The notes: generated by a model from the sequence alone, not told the origin. 64,000 bases of DNA from Clostridioides difficile_A (GCA_945909635.1 OX246690.1:3534001-3598000), one strand, 5' to 3'. Positions 1-9,780 are shown, counted from the first letter of the stretch. Translations and numbers: made by a program.

Positions 1-2
1 TA

Positions 3-476
3 TTTTTAGATACAGTTGGTACTGTACTTGGGGCTGTTGTATTAGGTCCTTTTTGGGGTGCTCTTATTGGTGGATGCACAAACTTAGTTTTAGGTGTTAT
101 ATCAGGACCTACAAATATTCCTTTTGCTCTTGTAAATATTGCTCTTGGTCTTATTGTCGGTTATATTTCTAAGAAAAAAGGGTTTGGCTATAAAGAGGCT
201 CTTATCACAGGAATAATTTTAGCTGTTGTTTGTCCTTTAATTGGTACTCCTATTTCAGTTTTATTATTTGGGGGATTAAGTGGAAGTGGTGCTGATTTAT
301 TGGTTGGTTTTTTAGTTCAATCTGGGCAGAAGATATTTACTGCTGCATTCTTTCCAAGAATTCTCAGCAATATAGTGGACAAGCCTTTATCTTGTATCAT
401 GGTTGTATATTTTATAAGTAAAATGCCTAAAGGTTTTATAAGCCAATATAGTAGAAATACGTCTAGTTCGTCTTAA
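3..476 (+). CDS. ECF transporter substrate-binding (S) component, 5' end outside window
   Basis: The first 157 visible codons run without a stop from the window edge to TAA at 474-476; the N-terminus lies upstream. The protein is very hydrophobic, with several membrane segments rich in Gly and Ala (motifs FWGALIGGCTNLVLG and ALVNIALGLIVGYISKKKG). This pattern is typical of the S components of energy-coupling-factor vitamin transporters, which bind the ligand in the membrane and dock on a shared EcfT/EcfA module. The ligand cannot be told from the sequence. No ECF ATPase genes are visible nearby, as expected for group II ECF transporters. It could also be another small integral membrane protein of the DUF3816 type. 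Confidence 0.6.
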   Translation, partial: FLDTVGTVLGAVVLGPFWGALIGGCTNLVLGVISGPTNIPFALVNIALGLIVGYISKKKGFGYKEALITGIILAVVCPLIGTPISVLLFGGLSGSGADLLVGFLVQSGQKIFTAAFFPRILSNIVDKPLSCIMVVYFISKMPKGFISQYSRNTSSSS

Positions 477-608
477 TGAGTTATTTATACATATGATTTA
501 TTAATAAAGTCATAGACTTATCTTTGTATAATATTTTTTATTAGGCCTTAATATTAACAATTTAATTAGATAGTATTTAAATTAATTTAATTGTCTAATT
601 TATTACTC

Positions 609-646
609 AAAAAGAGATATTGCAGAAACATTCAATATCTCTTTTT
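609..646. terminator. bidirectional intrinsic terminator
   Basis: A 14-bp perfect stem (609-622 with 633-646, AAAAAGAGATATTG) with a 10-nt loop has A-tract and T-tract flanks, so it can end both the rightward ECF S-component transcript and the leftward aldolase operon. I see nothing else in 477-939 apart from AT-rich sequence. Confidence 0.8.
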
Positions 647-939
647 GTATTTCTATATTATCCATATTCAATTTTTTATTTTAATCTACTATTAAACTAT
701 AAATTTATTCTTTATACTTATTAAGATTATTTGACTTATATACAGAATCCTCTATATATTCTAATACAATTGTAACTTTAAAACTTGTATAATATCTTTT
801 AACTAGATTTATCTAGATACTTGAAGAACTAGTTATTTAGTTAAATAAATACACACTAAATCTTCTCTATTTTATTTTTTAATTTTTCTGTAATTGTATA
901 TAACTTTATCTCAAATGTTCATAAAATTATTTTCTTTTA

Positions 940-1809
940 TTAACACTCTACTGTTCCTACTGCTTTTCCTACACATCCGCAAACTTCCATTCTACTCTTA
1001 ACAAACTCTTTAACTGAATCTAAACCTTTCTTCCCATACTTCTTAGGGTCAATCACTTCTGGGTCAGAATTAAGTACATCCTTAACACCATTACTATAAG
1101 CAATCCTTAATTCTGTCGCATAATTAACCTTACAAATTCCTCTTTTTATAGATTCTTTAATCATCTCATCTGGTATTCCAGACCCTCCATGTAACACTAA
1201 TGGAACTGATACCACTTCTCTAATCTGAGACAATCTATCTAAATCAAGCTTTGGTTCTCCTTTATATAGACCATGTGCTGTACCTATTGCTACTGCTAGA
1301 GATGATACTCCTGTTCTCTCTACAAACTCTTTTGCTTCTAGTGGGTCTGTGTATGCTCCACCATCTCCACCATCTAAGTCGTCTTCCTTACCTCCAACTT
1401 TACCTAATTCAGCTTCAACAGGTATATCTGAAGGCATACATGCATCTACAACAGATTTGGATATTGAAATATTGTCTTCGTAACTTTCATGAGAACCATC
1501 AATCATAATAGAAGTATATCCAACTCTAAGTGCTTGCATAGCTAGTTCAAAACTTGAACCGTGGTCTAAGTGCATTGCTACAGGTATACTTGCCTTTTCT
1601 GATGCTACCTTTACATTTGCTAAATAATAATCTAGCCCTGCATACTTTATTGTTGAAGGTGTTGTTTGTAGTATTACAGGTGATTTAAGTTCCTCAGCAG
1701 CCTCTATTACTGCCATAACCATCTCCATATTTTCTACATTAAATGCACCTACTGCATAATGTCCTTCTTGTGCATCTAATAATATTTGTTTAGTTGTCAC
1801 TAATGCCAT
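940..1809 (-). CDS. class II fructose/tagatose-bisphosphate aldolase (GatY/KbaY type)
   Basis: A zinc-dependent class II aldolase of 289 aa that cleaves a ketohexose bisphosphate into glycerone phosphate and glyceraldehyde 3-phosphate. Visible family motifs are MHLDHG at about 79-84 (catalytic Asp82, zinc ligand His83), the AIGTAHG segment with His179 and VLHGGSG with His207 (zinc ligands), plus NYATEL for phosphate binding. The C-terminus is Cys-rich (CGCVGKAVGTVEC). It is the last gene of a leftward operon: 11 nt downstream of the fructose-type PTS and behind the PfkB kinase, so the kinase product is very probably its substrate. Whether the sugar is fructose or tagatose cannot be decided from sequence. 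Confidence 0.9.
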   Translation of the reverse strand: MALVTTKQILLDAQEGHYAVGAFNVENMEMVMAVIEAAEELKSPVILQTTPSTIKYAGLDYYLANVKVASEKASIPVAMHLDHGSSFELAMQALRVGYTSIMIDGSHESYEDNISISKSVVDACMPSDIPVEAELGKVGGKEDDLDGGDGGAYTDPLEAKEFVERTGVSSLAVAIGTAHGLYKGEPKLDLDRLSQIREVVSVPLVLHGGSGIPDEMIKESIKRGICKVNYATELRIAYSNGVKDVLNSDPEVIDPKKYGKKGLDSVKEFVKSRMEVCGCVGKAVGTVEC

Positions 1810-1820
1810 AATTCATCCTC

Positions 1821-3752
1821 CTATATACTTATACTGATTTCTTCATTATTTAATTTCGATACTATTTCTCTACTTGTTTTACTGTTTAGTAACTCATTTA
1901 AAAATTCTTCATGCATTAACTTTGAAGATAGCTGAGACAGTGTCTTTAAGTGTAAATTATCATCACTATCTGTTGCTGCTATCATAAATATAATATTTAC
2001 TAAACTTCCATCCTCTGATTCAAAATCAAATCCTTCTTTTGATACACCTACTGCTACACGTGGTATTTTTACTGCATCTGTCTTTGCATGTGGTATAGCT
2101 ATCCCCATCCCAAAACCTGTAGACGATATTTCTTCTCTCTTATAAATTTCTTCTTTAAATTTATTCTTATCTGAAAGAACACCTGATTTATCAAGTATTT
2201 CAACCATCTCATCAATTACATCTGCTTTCTTTTTTCCCTTAACATTTAAAACTACTGTTTCTTCATCATATAAAGTTATGCCATTAGATACGTTTTCCAA
2301 TCTTGTAATGTTATCTGTGCTTTTATGTCTATTTTCATTTTTAATTTCAGTTGAATTTTCTGTAGTAGTTTTGTTATTTACTACTTTAGGTGTAACCACC
2401 ATATAAAGTATGGCTCCTACTAATGAACCTACCAATATACACCCTACCCATAAAAGTGGCTTATTGACTAATCCTAGAACCAAAAATCCTCCATGTGGAG
2501 CTGGTACCTCTATTTTCATTATATAAGTTAAAATTGCTGATATTGATGAACCAATCATAAGTACTGGCAACACTTTTAATGGATTCTTTGCTGCAAAAGG
2601 TATTGCTCCTTCTGTTATATGAGTACTACCTAGTATATAGTTAATTAACCCTGCTGCTCTATCTTCTTCTGTAAATCTGTTTTTAAATAAAGTAGATGCT
2701 ATTGCTATTACTAATGGTGGTGTTATACAAGCTGCAGATACACCTGCCATAAATAAATAATTTCCTTGTCCTAGAAGCATTGTTCCAGTTACATATGCTG
2801 CTTTATTTACTGGACCTCCCATATCAAATGCTGACATACAACCTATTACGATTCCTAATATTATAGGACTTGAATTTTGTAATCCTGAAAGGAAGTTCAT
2901 CATAGCATTGTTAAGTGCTGAACATGGCCCTCCAAGCAATAACATAACTACACCGACAAAACCTACACTGACTATAGGAATTATAAAAATTGATTTAAGA
3001 CCTTCTAACTGTCTTGGTAATTTTCTTAATATATGTACAAATAAATTTACTAAGTAACCTGCTAAAAATCCTGCTATAATTCCACCTAAAAATCCTGAAC
3101 CTGTGTCAAAAGATATCATTCCTCCAACAAGACCCGCTAACATACCAGGTCTTCCTGATATAGATTGAGCTATAAATGCTGCTAATACAGGAACCATCAA
3201 ATTCATAGAATATCCACCAACAGATTTTAATGTAGCTGCTATCTGATTATACTGTTCTGAATTTGGGTCAAATGAGTAAATACCCCACAAAAATGATATG
3301 GCAGTTAGTACTCCACCTGCTACTACTAAAGGTAACATATGAGATACACCATTCATTAAGTCCTTATATAACTTTTGACCAAATGATAAATTACCTTCTT
3401 CTTTAAGTTTGCTACTTGATGTACTTCCTTTTCTAATAGGGGCTTTCTCATCAATACATTTTTGTATAAGTTCAGTAGCTTTGTGTATACCTTCTTTGAC
3501 AGGTACTTCTATTACTGGCTTTCCATTGAATCTATCCATATCAACGTTTTTATCACAAGCCACTATTATTGCATCTGCCATTTCAATATCTTTTGCTGTT
3601 AGTTTATTTTCTACTCCTATAGCTCCATTCGTTTCAACTTTTATATCGCAACCTAATTCTTTGGCAGCTTTTTTTAATGCTTCTTCTGCCATAAAAGTAT
3701 GAGCTATCCCAGTTGGGCAACCTGTTACACCTAGAATCATCCTCTTACCCAT
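1821..3752 (-). CDS. PTS fructose-family permease, IIBCA fusion
   Basis: A 643-aa fructose-superfamily phosphotransferase permease that imports and phosphorylates a ketohexose at the membrane. Domain order is IIB (about 1-100, phospho-Cys12 in VTGCPTGIAHTF), IIC (about 125-455, eight to ten membrane segments with FDMGGPVNKAAY and ITEGAIPFAA), a Ser/Thr/Asn-rich linker (about 460-490), and IIA (about 495-643, phospho-His555 in IAIPHAKTDA). It lies 2 nt after the kinase gene and 11 nt before the aldolase, so the three are clearly co-transcribed. A second fructose-type permease at 41723-43618 has the alternative IIA-IIB-IIC order. Confidence 0.93.
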   Translation of the reverse strand: MGKRMILGVTGCPTGIAHTFMAEEALKKAAKELGCDIKVETNGAIGVENKLTAKDIEMADAIIVACDKNVDMDRFNGKPVIEVPVKEGIHKATELIQKCIDEKAPIRKGSTSSSKLKEEGNLSFGQKLYKDLMNGVSHMLPLVVAGGVLTAISFLWGIYSFDPNSEQYNQIAATLKSVGGYSMNLMVPVLAAFIAQSISGRPGMLAGLVGGMISFDTGSGFLGGIIAGFLAGYLVNLFVHILRKLPRQLEGLKSIFIIPIVSVGFVGVVMLLLGGPCSALNNAMMNFLSGLQNSSPIILGIVIGCMSAFDMGGPVNKAAYVTGTMLLGQGNYLFMAGVSAACITPPLVIAIASTLFKNRFTEEDRAAGLINYILGSTHITEGAIPFAAKNPLKVLPVLMIGSSISAILTYIMKIEVPAPHGGFLVLGLVNKPLLWVGCILVGSLVGAILYMVVTPKVVNNKTTTENSTEIKNENRHKSTDNITRLENVSNGITLYDEETVVLNVKGKKKADVIDEMVEILDKSGVLSDKNKFKEEIYKREEISSTGFGMGIAIPHAKTDAVKIPRVAVGVSKEGFDFESEDGSLVNIIFMIAATDSDDNLHLKTLSQLSSKLMHEEFLNELLNSKTSREIVSKLNNEEISISI

Positions 3753-3754
3753 TT

Positions 3755-4675
3755 TTATACCACCTTTCTAACTTTTATATTTTTTATATAGTCTTCTACA
3801 TTCTCCAAATTACCTATACCATTACTTTCAGCTACACTTGCTCCTGTTGCTGATGACCTTTTTAATGCATTTTCAATATCTTCTTGATTTTCTAACCATA
3901 TACTCAAAAAAGCAGCCAATGCAGAATCTCCAGCACAAGCAGAACTAACAACTGTAACCGGTTGAGTACTAGCATAATAAATCGATTTTCCATTATAAAA
4001 ATAAGAACCCTTTTCCCCTAGAGTTAGCAAGATATTTTGAGCACCTTTCAAGTGTAATAGCTTAAGTACATCTTTAATATCTTCTTCATCTCTTACAATA
4101 ATTCCAAATATATCTTTGATTTCTTCATCATTTGGCTTTATCAAATATGGATTATATTGTAGTAATTCATTTAGTTTTGGTGAACTTATATCCAGTATTA
4201 TTTTTATATTTTTATTTTTACAAATTTTAAATATCTCTTCATAGTAATTATCATCAATTCCAGGTGGTAGACTACCACTTATCGATAGATGACTTATATC
4301 TTCTAGAGACTCTATCTTCTCCAACATATCTAGCTTTTGTTTTTCATCTACATATGACCCAGAGTTAACAAATTTAAACTCGTCACTCCCATCATTTAAA
4401 AATATATTTATACGAGTCGTATCTTCTACCCAAGTGGGTAATACATCAAACCCTCTTTTTTCACTTTCCTCAACTATATATCTTCCTGAAAATCCTCCAA
4501 AAAAACCTAATATTTTGGATTCTATACCATAATGACCTAGTACAAATGATACATTTAGACCTTTTCCATTAGGAGAATATATAGCATTAGATGTACGATT
4601 TACTAATTTGCTTTTTATACCATTAGTAGATATATTCATGTCTATTGCTGGATTAGTAGTTAATGTATATATCAT
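3755..4675 (-). CDS. PfkB-family sugar-phosphate kinase (1-phosphofructokinase / tagatose-6-phosphate kinase type)
   Basis: A 306-aa ribokinase-fold kinase that would phosphorylate the PTS product to the bisphosphate cleaved by the neighbouring aldolase. PfkB signatures are visible: TTNPAIDMNI at the N-terminus, NGKGLNVSFVLG in the substrate-binding strand, GSLPPGI, and SACAGDSALAAF containing the catalytic-base Asp. I chose the ATG at 4675 because AAGGGGGAAG lies just upstream; an in-frame ATG 36 nt earlier has no such site and would add 12 unconserved residues. The order regulator, kinase, PTS, aldolase matches fru-like operons, so 1-phosphofructokinase is the best guess. Confidence 0.88.
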   Translation of the reverse strand: MIYTLTTNPAIDMNISTNGIKSKLVNRTSNAIYSPNGKGLNVSFVLGHYGIESKILGFFGGFSGRYIVEESEKRGFDVLPTWVEDTTRINIFLNDGSDEFKFVNSGSYVDEKQKLDMLEKIESLEDISHLSISGSLPPGIDDNYYEEIFKICKNKNIKIILDISSPKLNELLQYNPYLIKPNDEEIKDIFGIIVRDEEDIKDVLKLLHLKGAQNILLTLGEKGSYFYNGKSIYYASTQPVTVVSSACAGDSALAAFLSIWLENQEDIENALKRSSATGASVAESNGIGNLENVEDYIKNIKVRKVV

Positions 4676-4715
4676 TGTCTTCCCCCTTGCTTCTGTTGTG
4701 TATATTTTCATTATA

Positions 4716-4769
4716 ATAAAAAAGTCTATGAAAATCTTTTCACAAATAGAAAATCGATTTTCATAGACT
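4716..4769 (-). terminator. intrinsic terminator / attenuator between RpiR gene and sugar operon
   Basis: A 14-bp perfect inverted repeat (4723-4736 with 4756-4769; arm AGTCTATGAAAATC) is followed on the minus strand by a U-rich run. It sits 7 nt after the regulator stop and upstream of the kinase ribosome site. It can therefore end the regulator transcript or limit read-through into the operon. Confidence 0.75.
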
Positions 4770-4776
4770 CTTCAAT

Positions 4777-5529
4777 TTAATTCTCAGAATTATTATACCT
4801 AACCATATAGTCTATAATTATCCTAGATATAATATACAAGGGTAACCTAGATGATACTTCATATTCAGAAATTGATATATGCTCATGCTTATATCCTACA
4901 ATATATAAATCTGAATACTTTATAAGTTTTGCATTTTCACTACAACAACATGTTATAACTTTAGCTCCTCCTAAATTGGCATTTTGTGCTGACTCTACAA
5001 GTTCCACAGTATTTCCATTCAATGAAAAAATAATTATAAGCTCATCTTTTTTTATTGATTTAGATTTTATTTTCATTATATTAGGGTCATTTATAAAGAC
5101 CACATTGAAATCGAGCAGTTGCAATTTAAGACTAAACTCTTTTGCTACATATTCAGTAAGTCCTCTTGCTAAAATATATATCTTACTAGACTCGTTTATA
5201 GCTTTTATTATATTAATTAATGTAGTTAAAGATATTTGTTCTATAACCCTTTGTGCTTCAATAAAAGATTTATTTATTATATCCCCCATATTTTGTATAT
5301 CATCATTTTCATCTTTTACTGTTAATCTATACCTTAGTTCATTAAATCCATTTAAACCACATTTTCTAATTGCCCTTGAAACAGTTGCTGGAGATGAATA
5401 TGTTTCATGAGCAATCTCTACTATAGATAATTCTGGTAATATCGACTCATTTTCATTTATAAATTTAATTATTTCAAGTTCTGTCTTAGTTAGATTTTCA
5501 GAATTACTTTTGTTTAGCTCAATTATCAT
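4777..5529 (-). CDS. RpiR-family transcriptional regulator (HTH + SIS)
   Basis: A 250-aa regulator with an N-terminal RpiR-type helix-turn-helix (about 15-80; SIVEIAHETYSSPATVSRAIRKCG) and a C-terminal sugar isomerase SIS domain (about 105-235; KIYILARGLTEYVAKEF and IIIFSLNGNTVELV), which binds phosphosugars. It is the first gene of the leftward operon, so it probably senses the phosphorylated sugar made by the downstream PTS/kinase and controls that operon. The 5530-5783 gap upstream must hold the promoter, but I could not pick a convincing -35/-10 pair. Confidence 0.9.
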   Translation of the reverse strand: MIIELNKSNSENLTKTELEIIKFINENESILPELSIVEIAHETYSSPATVSRAIRKCGLNGFNELRYRLTVKDENDDIQNMGDIINKSFIEAQRVIEQISLTTLINIIKAINESSKIYILARGLTEYVAKEFSLKLQLLDFNVVFINDPNIMKIKSKSIKKDELIIIFSLNGNTVELVESAQNANLGGAKVITCCCSENAKLIKYSDLYIVGYKHEHISISEYEVSSRLPLYIISRIIIDYMVRYNNSEN

Positions 5530-5783
5530 ATTTTTCTCTCCTTATATCTAAGTTTGTCTATCTAATTTTATCAAATATTATATAAATAATATATTCCCTC
5601 TTAACTACTTATTTTTATACACAATTAAGATTTAGTCAATGTCTATATATGTAAATTTATAATATAATAATTTTGTACTTCAATTTATTATAGTATTCTG
5701 TAATAAAAATAAACAGTCTATATCACTGAAAAAATCTAAATTCATGTGTAATATCTTTCTTTTTTATCTAGCATATCTTATTT

Positions 5784-6944
5784 TTAATATGACTTATTTC
5801 TTAACTGTTGTACACTAGTTATGAGATTAAATATTTGTATTGTGGTAGCAGTCATATTATCGCTAGCAGTTTTTTTATCCATAGCCTCTTCTATTGTCAT
5901 AGCTCTATTTACTATAGAAAAATAAGCATCTATTCCGTCTTCATTACACTTAACTGCATCTTCTGTTGTTGCTCCAGCCAAACCTATTACTTTTATCCCA
6001 TATTTTTTAGCCAATTTTGCAACTCCTATTGGTGCCTTGCCCATAGCAGTTTGCTTATCCAATCTACCTTCTCCTGTTATTACAAAGTCTACATCTTTCA
6101 ACTCATCCTCTAATTTAATTTCTTCTAATATTATTTTTATGCCAGATTCTAACTTTGAATTTAAGAATCCTAAAAAGGCAAATCCTAATCCACCTGCTGC
6201 TCCTACCCCTTCTACATTGGCTATATCTTTATCCAAATCATTTTTAACTACATTAGAAAAATTTCTAAGCCCATTATCTAACTCTTCAATTATTTCTCGT
6301 GTTGCACCTTTTTGAGGTCCATATATGTATCCAGCTCCATTTTCTCCAAACAGTGGATTGTTTACATCACAAGCTATTTTAAAGTTACATTCATCTAATT
6401 CTTTTAGTCTATTATCTATTTTTATGTGTCTTATTTTATTTAAAACTTTTCCACCTAAATCTACTAATTTATTATTCTTATCATAAAACTCAAACCCTAA
6501 AGCTTGAAGCATACCTACTCCTGCATCATTGGTAGCACTTCCACCTAATCCTACTATAAAATTTCTACAGCCTTTATTTATTGCTTCCTTTATTATTTCT
6601 CCAACACCATAAGTTGTAGTGTATAAAGGATTTCTAAGTTCAGTTGGGACTAATGTCAATCCTGATGCTTGAGCAATTTCTATTATTGCAGTATTCGTAT
6701 CTTTTAATAATCCATATGTCGCATTTACTTTCTTAATTATTGGCCCAGTAACTTCTATAGTTTCTTTTGTCCCATTCATTCCTTGAACTAAAGCATCTAC
6801 TGTTCCTTCACCACCGTCAGCAAGTGGTAGTATCTTTACTTTTGCATTTTTTTCAACTTTTAATATCCCTTTTTTGATTGCATTTGCTGCTTCAATTGAG
6901 GATAAACTCCCCTTAAAGGAATCTATAGAGATTACTATTTTCAT
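5784..6944 (-). CDS. glycerate kinase (GlxK/GarK family)
   Basis: A 386-aa type I glycerate kinase that phosphorylates D-glycerate to 2- or 3-phosphoglycerate with ATP. Family features are the N-terminal ISIDSFKGSLSS, PLADGGEGTVDAL, IEIAQASGLTLVP, VGLGGSATNDAGVGMLQALG, and ITGEGRLDKQTAMGKAP near the C-terminus. Length matches the family (about 380). It stands alone: the terminator at 6990-7025 separates it from the upstream amidohydrolase, and about 250 nt separate its end from the RpiR gene. The C-terminal tail is unlike the usual family end but the gene is intact. Confidence 0.92.
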   Translation of the reverse strand: MKIVISIDSFKGSLSSIEAANAIKKGILKVEKNAKVKILPLADGGEGTVDALVQGMNGTKETIEVTGPIIKKVNATYGLLKDTNTAIIEIAQASGLTLVPTELRNPLYTTTYGVGEIIKEAINKGCRNFIVGLGGSATNDAGVGMLQALGFEFYDKNNKLVDLGGKVLNKIRHIKIDNRLKELDECNFKIACDVNNPLFGENGAGYIYGPQKGATREIIEELDNGLRNFSNVVKNDLDKDIANVEGVGAAGGLGFAFLGFLNSKLESGIKIILEEIKLEDELKDVDFVITGEGRLDKQTAMGKAPIGVAKLAKKYGIKVIGLAGATTEDAVKCNEDGIDAYFSIVNRAMTIEEAMDKKTASDNMTATTIQIFNLITSVQQLRNKSY

Positions 6945-6989
6945 ATTTATCTACGCCTTATTTTAATATACAATTTTATAATATTAATA

Positions 6990-7025
6990 AAAGAGGTATT
7001 ACCGATTTTCAAGTAATACCTCTTT
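6990..7025 (-). terminator. intrinsic terminator after the M20 amidohydrolase gene
   Basis: A 13-bp perfect stem (6990-7002 with 7013-7025; arm AAAGAGGTATTAC) sits 14 nt downstream of the amidohydrolase stop. The minus-strand tail continues UUUAUU. It ends the lysine-riboswitch-controlled two-gene transcript. Confidence 0.85.
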
Positions 7026-7039
7026 GTTTTATTTTTAAA

Positions 7040-8227
7040 TTAATTTATATGATTTTTCTTAATCTCATCAAGTAGTCCATCTTCTAAATAAATTTCTAAT
7101 GCACAACCCACCATTGCCTTTACTGCTTTATGAAGTTTATCATAAGCTTCTGCAGAATTTGCATAATTTAGAAATTCTTTTTCGTGAACATATACCATTG
7201 GATTTATATCTAAAGCTATTTCTGTATACATAGTAGGGCAAACTTGACTTACATTACCTATATCTGTAGAACCCACTGGTCCATCTTTTCCCTCTAATAT
7301 ATCTGTTATACCTGCTTCAATCAAATTATTTTTTGTTATATTTTGAAGTACTTTATTATTTATTATATTGTCAAAAGAATTTTCAAAATATCTATAAGAT
7401 AGCTTAGCTCCTGTCATTAACTCTGCACCTTTTGCACAGTTTATAACTTTTTTGGTAACTTCATCTAAATAACTTCTTTCAGCAGCTCTTACAAAAAACT
7501 TACAAGCAGCTTTTTCTGGAACTATATTTGGAGCTTCTCCTCCATTTGAAACTATACCATGTATTCTAACATCTGATTTTACATGTTGTCTTAGAGCATT
7601 TATTCCAGCAAAAGTAAGTTGTACTGCATCCAATGCATTAACTCCCATATGAGGATGACTAGCCGCATGTGCTGATACACCTTCAAAACTAAACTCTAAT
7701 GAATCTATTGCTAAAGCTTTGCAGTTTATATTATTAAAAGCTTCTATATGCATCTGATAGCTTACATCAATATCATCAAAAGCTCCTGCTTTAACTAAGT
7801 CACATTTTCCTCCTGTTGTTTCTTCAGCTGGCGTTCCTATTAATACAATTTTTCCTTTAAAACTTTCTTTTAACTTGCTTAATACTATACAAGCTCCTAG
7901 TGTAGATGCTGCAATCCAGTTATGACCACAAGCATGACCTGGCTCTTTATCTTCTCCATATCCAGGAAGTGCATCATACTCAGCTAAAAACGCTATAGTA
8001 GGACCATCACTATCTCCTAGCTCTGCTCTAAAAGCAGTATCCATATTACAGTATGGATAAGTTGTATCAAATCCATATTCCTTCATTTTCTCTACTAAAT
8101 ATTTTGATGATATATATTCTTCATCTCCTAGCTCTGGGTTGTTGAATATAAAATCGCACACTTCTTCAATTTCTTTTCCAAGTTCATTCTCTATCTCATA
8201 AGCTCTTTTCTTTATACTCTCTATCAT
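7040..8227 (-). CDS. M20-family amidohydrolase / dipeptidase (PM20D2/AbgB-like)
   Basis: A 395-aa cytosolic metal-dependent amidohydrolase of peptidase family M20. Metal-site residues are visible: HACGH at 98-102, Glu135-Glu136 in TPAEETTGG, His in the MHIEAF segment and GSTDIGNVS near the C-terminus. The dimerisation (lid) domain is around 190-310. It lies 13 nt behind a membrane transporter under a lysine riboswitch. The family includes enzymes that cleave N-acyl amino acids and basic dipeptides; mammalian PM20D2 acts on beta-alanyl-lysine-type dipeptides. I infer a lysine-releasing substrate here. A p-aminobenzoyl-glutamate-type hydrolase is the alternative. Confidence 0.85.
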   Translation of the reverse strand: MIESIKKRAYEIENELGKEIEEVCDFIFNNPELGDEEYISSKYLVEKMKEYGFDTTYPYCNMDTAFRAELGDSDGPTIAFLAEYDALPGYGEDKEPGHACGHNWIAASTLGACIVLSKLKESFKGKIVLIGTPAEETTGGKCDLVKAGAFDDIDVSYQMHIEAFNNINCKALAIDSLEFSFEGVSAHAASHPHMGVNALDAVQLTFAGINALRQHVKSDVRIHGIVSNGGEAPNIVPEKAACKFFVRAAERSYLDEVTKKVINCAKGAELMTGAKLSYRYFENSFDNIINNKVLQNITKNNLIEAGITDILEGKDGPVGSTDIGNVSQVCPTMYTEIALDINPMVYVHEKEFLNYANSAEAYDKLHKAVKAMVGCALEIYLEDGLLDEIKKNHIN

Positions 8228-8240
8228 AACTTACCTCCTA

Positions 8241-9632
8241 TTAGAATCCTAGATATAATCCTACTGTCAAAAATACCATTACAAGAATTGTTAATACTAC
8301 CATTAGAGGAACTATGAATCTAACCCACTTTGACCAAGGAATATTAGCTACTGCTAGTGCTCCCATTAAAACACCTGATGTAGGTGTTATTAAGTTAGTT
8401 ACACCTATCCCAAATTGATAAGCTGTAACTATCATTTGTCTAGATACATCTACTAAGTCTCCAAGTGGTGCAAGTACAGGTATTGTAAGTGATGCAAGCC
8501 CTGATGCTGATGGTATTAAAAATGCTATTAATCCTTCTATTAAGAAAGTTAAGTTTATAAATATAGTTTTTGGTAATCCATTTAATAAATTTGCCGCAGA
8601 ATTTAAAATTGTATCTATTATAAATCCATTTTCTGCTATTATTACGATTCCACGTGCAAATGCTATACATAATCCTGCTGTCATTAAATCTCCAGCTCCA
8701 CTTATAAATGAATTAACTATTTCATCTTGCTTAAGCCCTGATGCTATTCCAGATATTATACCTATGGCTGTAAATATCATTGCAATTTCAGCTATATACC
8801 ATCCTAATTTTAAAACACCAAATATCATAATTCCCATACCTATTACGAAAATTGCTATTACAATGGCTTCTCTTTTTGTAAATTCTTTTATGTTTGTATC
8901 ACTATTAACCATTGATTCTTGATTCAGTGATATATCATGTACTAAAGACTTTTTAGGGTCTTTTTTTACTTTATTAGCATACATCATAACAAATGCTATA
9001 GATATAGCCATATATATTATAAACATAACAACTCTAAACTCTATTCCAGAACCTGGTGCTATTTGTGACAATGCCTGTGCTATTCCTACAGAGAAAGGAT
9101 TAGTAGTCGCCGCTCCAAATCCAGCTGTTGCCCCTATAAATACTGTTGCCACCGCGGTTAATGAATCATATCCCATGCTGGTCATAAGTGGGATAAATAT
9201 CATATAAAAAGGTAATGTTTCTTCACTCATTCCAAAAGTTGTACCACCAAGACCAAATAAAATCATAGATATAGGTATTATTAAAAATTGAAACTTCTTC
9301 ATTTTATTTACAGTGTGTGCTATAATGGCTTCTATTGCACCTGTTTTATTAACTATTCCAAAAGCCCCTCCAACTATTAAAACAAATCCAACTACTTCAG
9401 CTGCATCTATAAATCCATTTATAGGAGCTGAAAATACATCAGTAATACCTTGTGGATTTGATGGTGCTTTTTCATAAGTTCCAGCTACAACAACTGACCT
9501 TCCGTCTATATCTACCCTTTCAAAATTTCCACTTGGTACTATCCAAGTAAGAACTGCCATTACTACTATTAATAAGAATATTATAGTAAGTGTCTGCGGC
9601 ATAGTAAACCTCTTCTTTTTTAAACTGCTCAT
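8241..9632 (-). CDS. YfcC-family (DcuC-like) membrane transporter under lysine riboswitch
   Basis: A 463-aa polytopic carrier with about twelve membrane segments, of the YfcC/C4-dicarboxylate-anaerobic-carrier-like family, whose members move carboxylates, amino acids or basic amino-acid antiport pairs. Motifs include the N-terminal FTMPQTLTIIFLLIV with TWIVPSGNF, GGTTFGMSEETLPFY, ATAGFGAATTNPFSVGIAQ, and PSASGLASLTIPVLAPLGD. I chose ATG at 9632: GGGGAG lies 7-8 nt upstream, whereas the in-frame GTG at 9647 overlaps that ribosome site. The 5' leader is a lysine riboswitch, so lysine or a lysine derivative is the likely substrate (inference). It forms a two-gene operon with the M20 amidohydrolase. 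Confidence 0.85.
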   Translation of the reverse strand: MSSLKKKRFTMPQTLTIIFLLIVVMAVLTWIVPSGNFERVDIDGRSVVVAGTYEKAPSNPQGITDVFSAPINGFIDAAEVVGFVLIVGGAFGIVNKTGAIEAIIAHTVNKMKKFQFLIIPISMILFGLGGTTFGMSEETLPFYMIFIPLMTSMGYDSLTAVATVFIGATAGFGAATTNPFSVGIAQALSQIAPGSGIEFRVVMFIIYMAISIAFVMMYANKVKKDPKKSLVHDISLNQESMVNSDTNIKEFTKREAIVIAIFVIGMGIMIFGVLKLGWYIAEIAMIFTAIGIISGIASGLKQDEIVNSFISGAGDLMTAGLCIAFARGIVIIAENGFIIDTILNSAANLLNGLPKTIFINLTFLIEGLIAFLIPSASGLASLTIPVLAPLGDLVDVSRQMIVTAYQFGIGVTNLITPTSGVLMGALAVANIPWSKWVRFIVPLMVVLTILVMVFLTVGLYLGF

Positions 9633-9701
9633 TTTTATTCTCCCCACTTTTAAATTAAAATATTTTATTATTGCATCCCTTTTCTATCCTATTTTGTATA
9701 G

Positions 9702-9736
9702 ATGTAAAAAAGCTCAACATGGATACATGTTGAGCT
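9702..9736 (-). terminator. riboswitch expression-platform terminator
   Basis: A perfect 10-bp stem (9711-9720 with 9727-9736; arm AGCTCAACAT) with a 6-nt loop and a U6 tail on the minus strand. It sits between the lysine aptamer and the transporter start. The strand UAGCUC at its base can instead pair with GAGCUA at the 3' end of the aptamer P1, giving the expected antiterminator switch: lysine bound, transcription off. Confidence 0.92.
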
Positions 9737-9780
9737 AAATGTGCTAAATACAATATACCTACATCTTCCCTTTATCTTAT

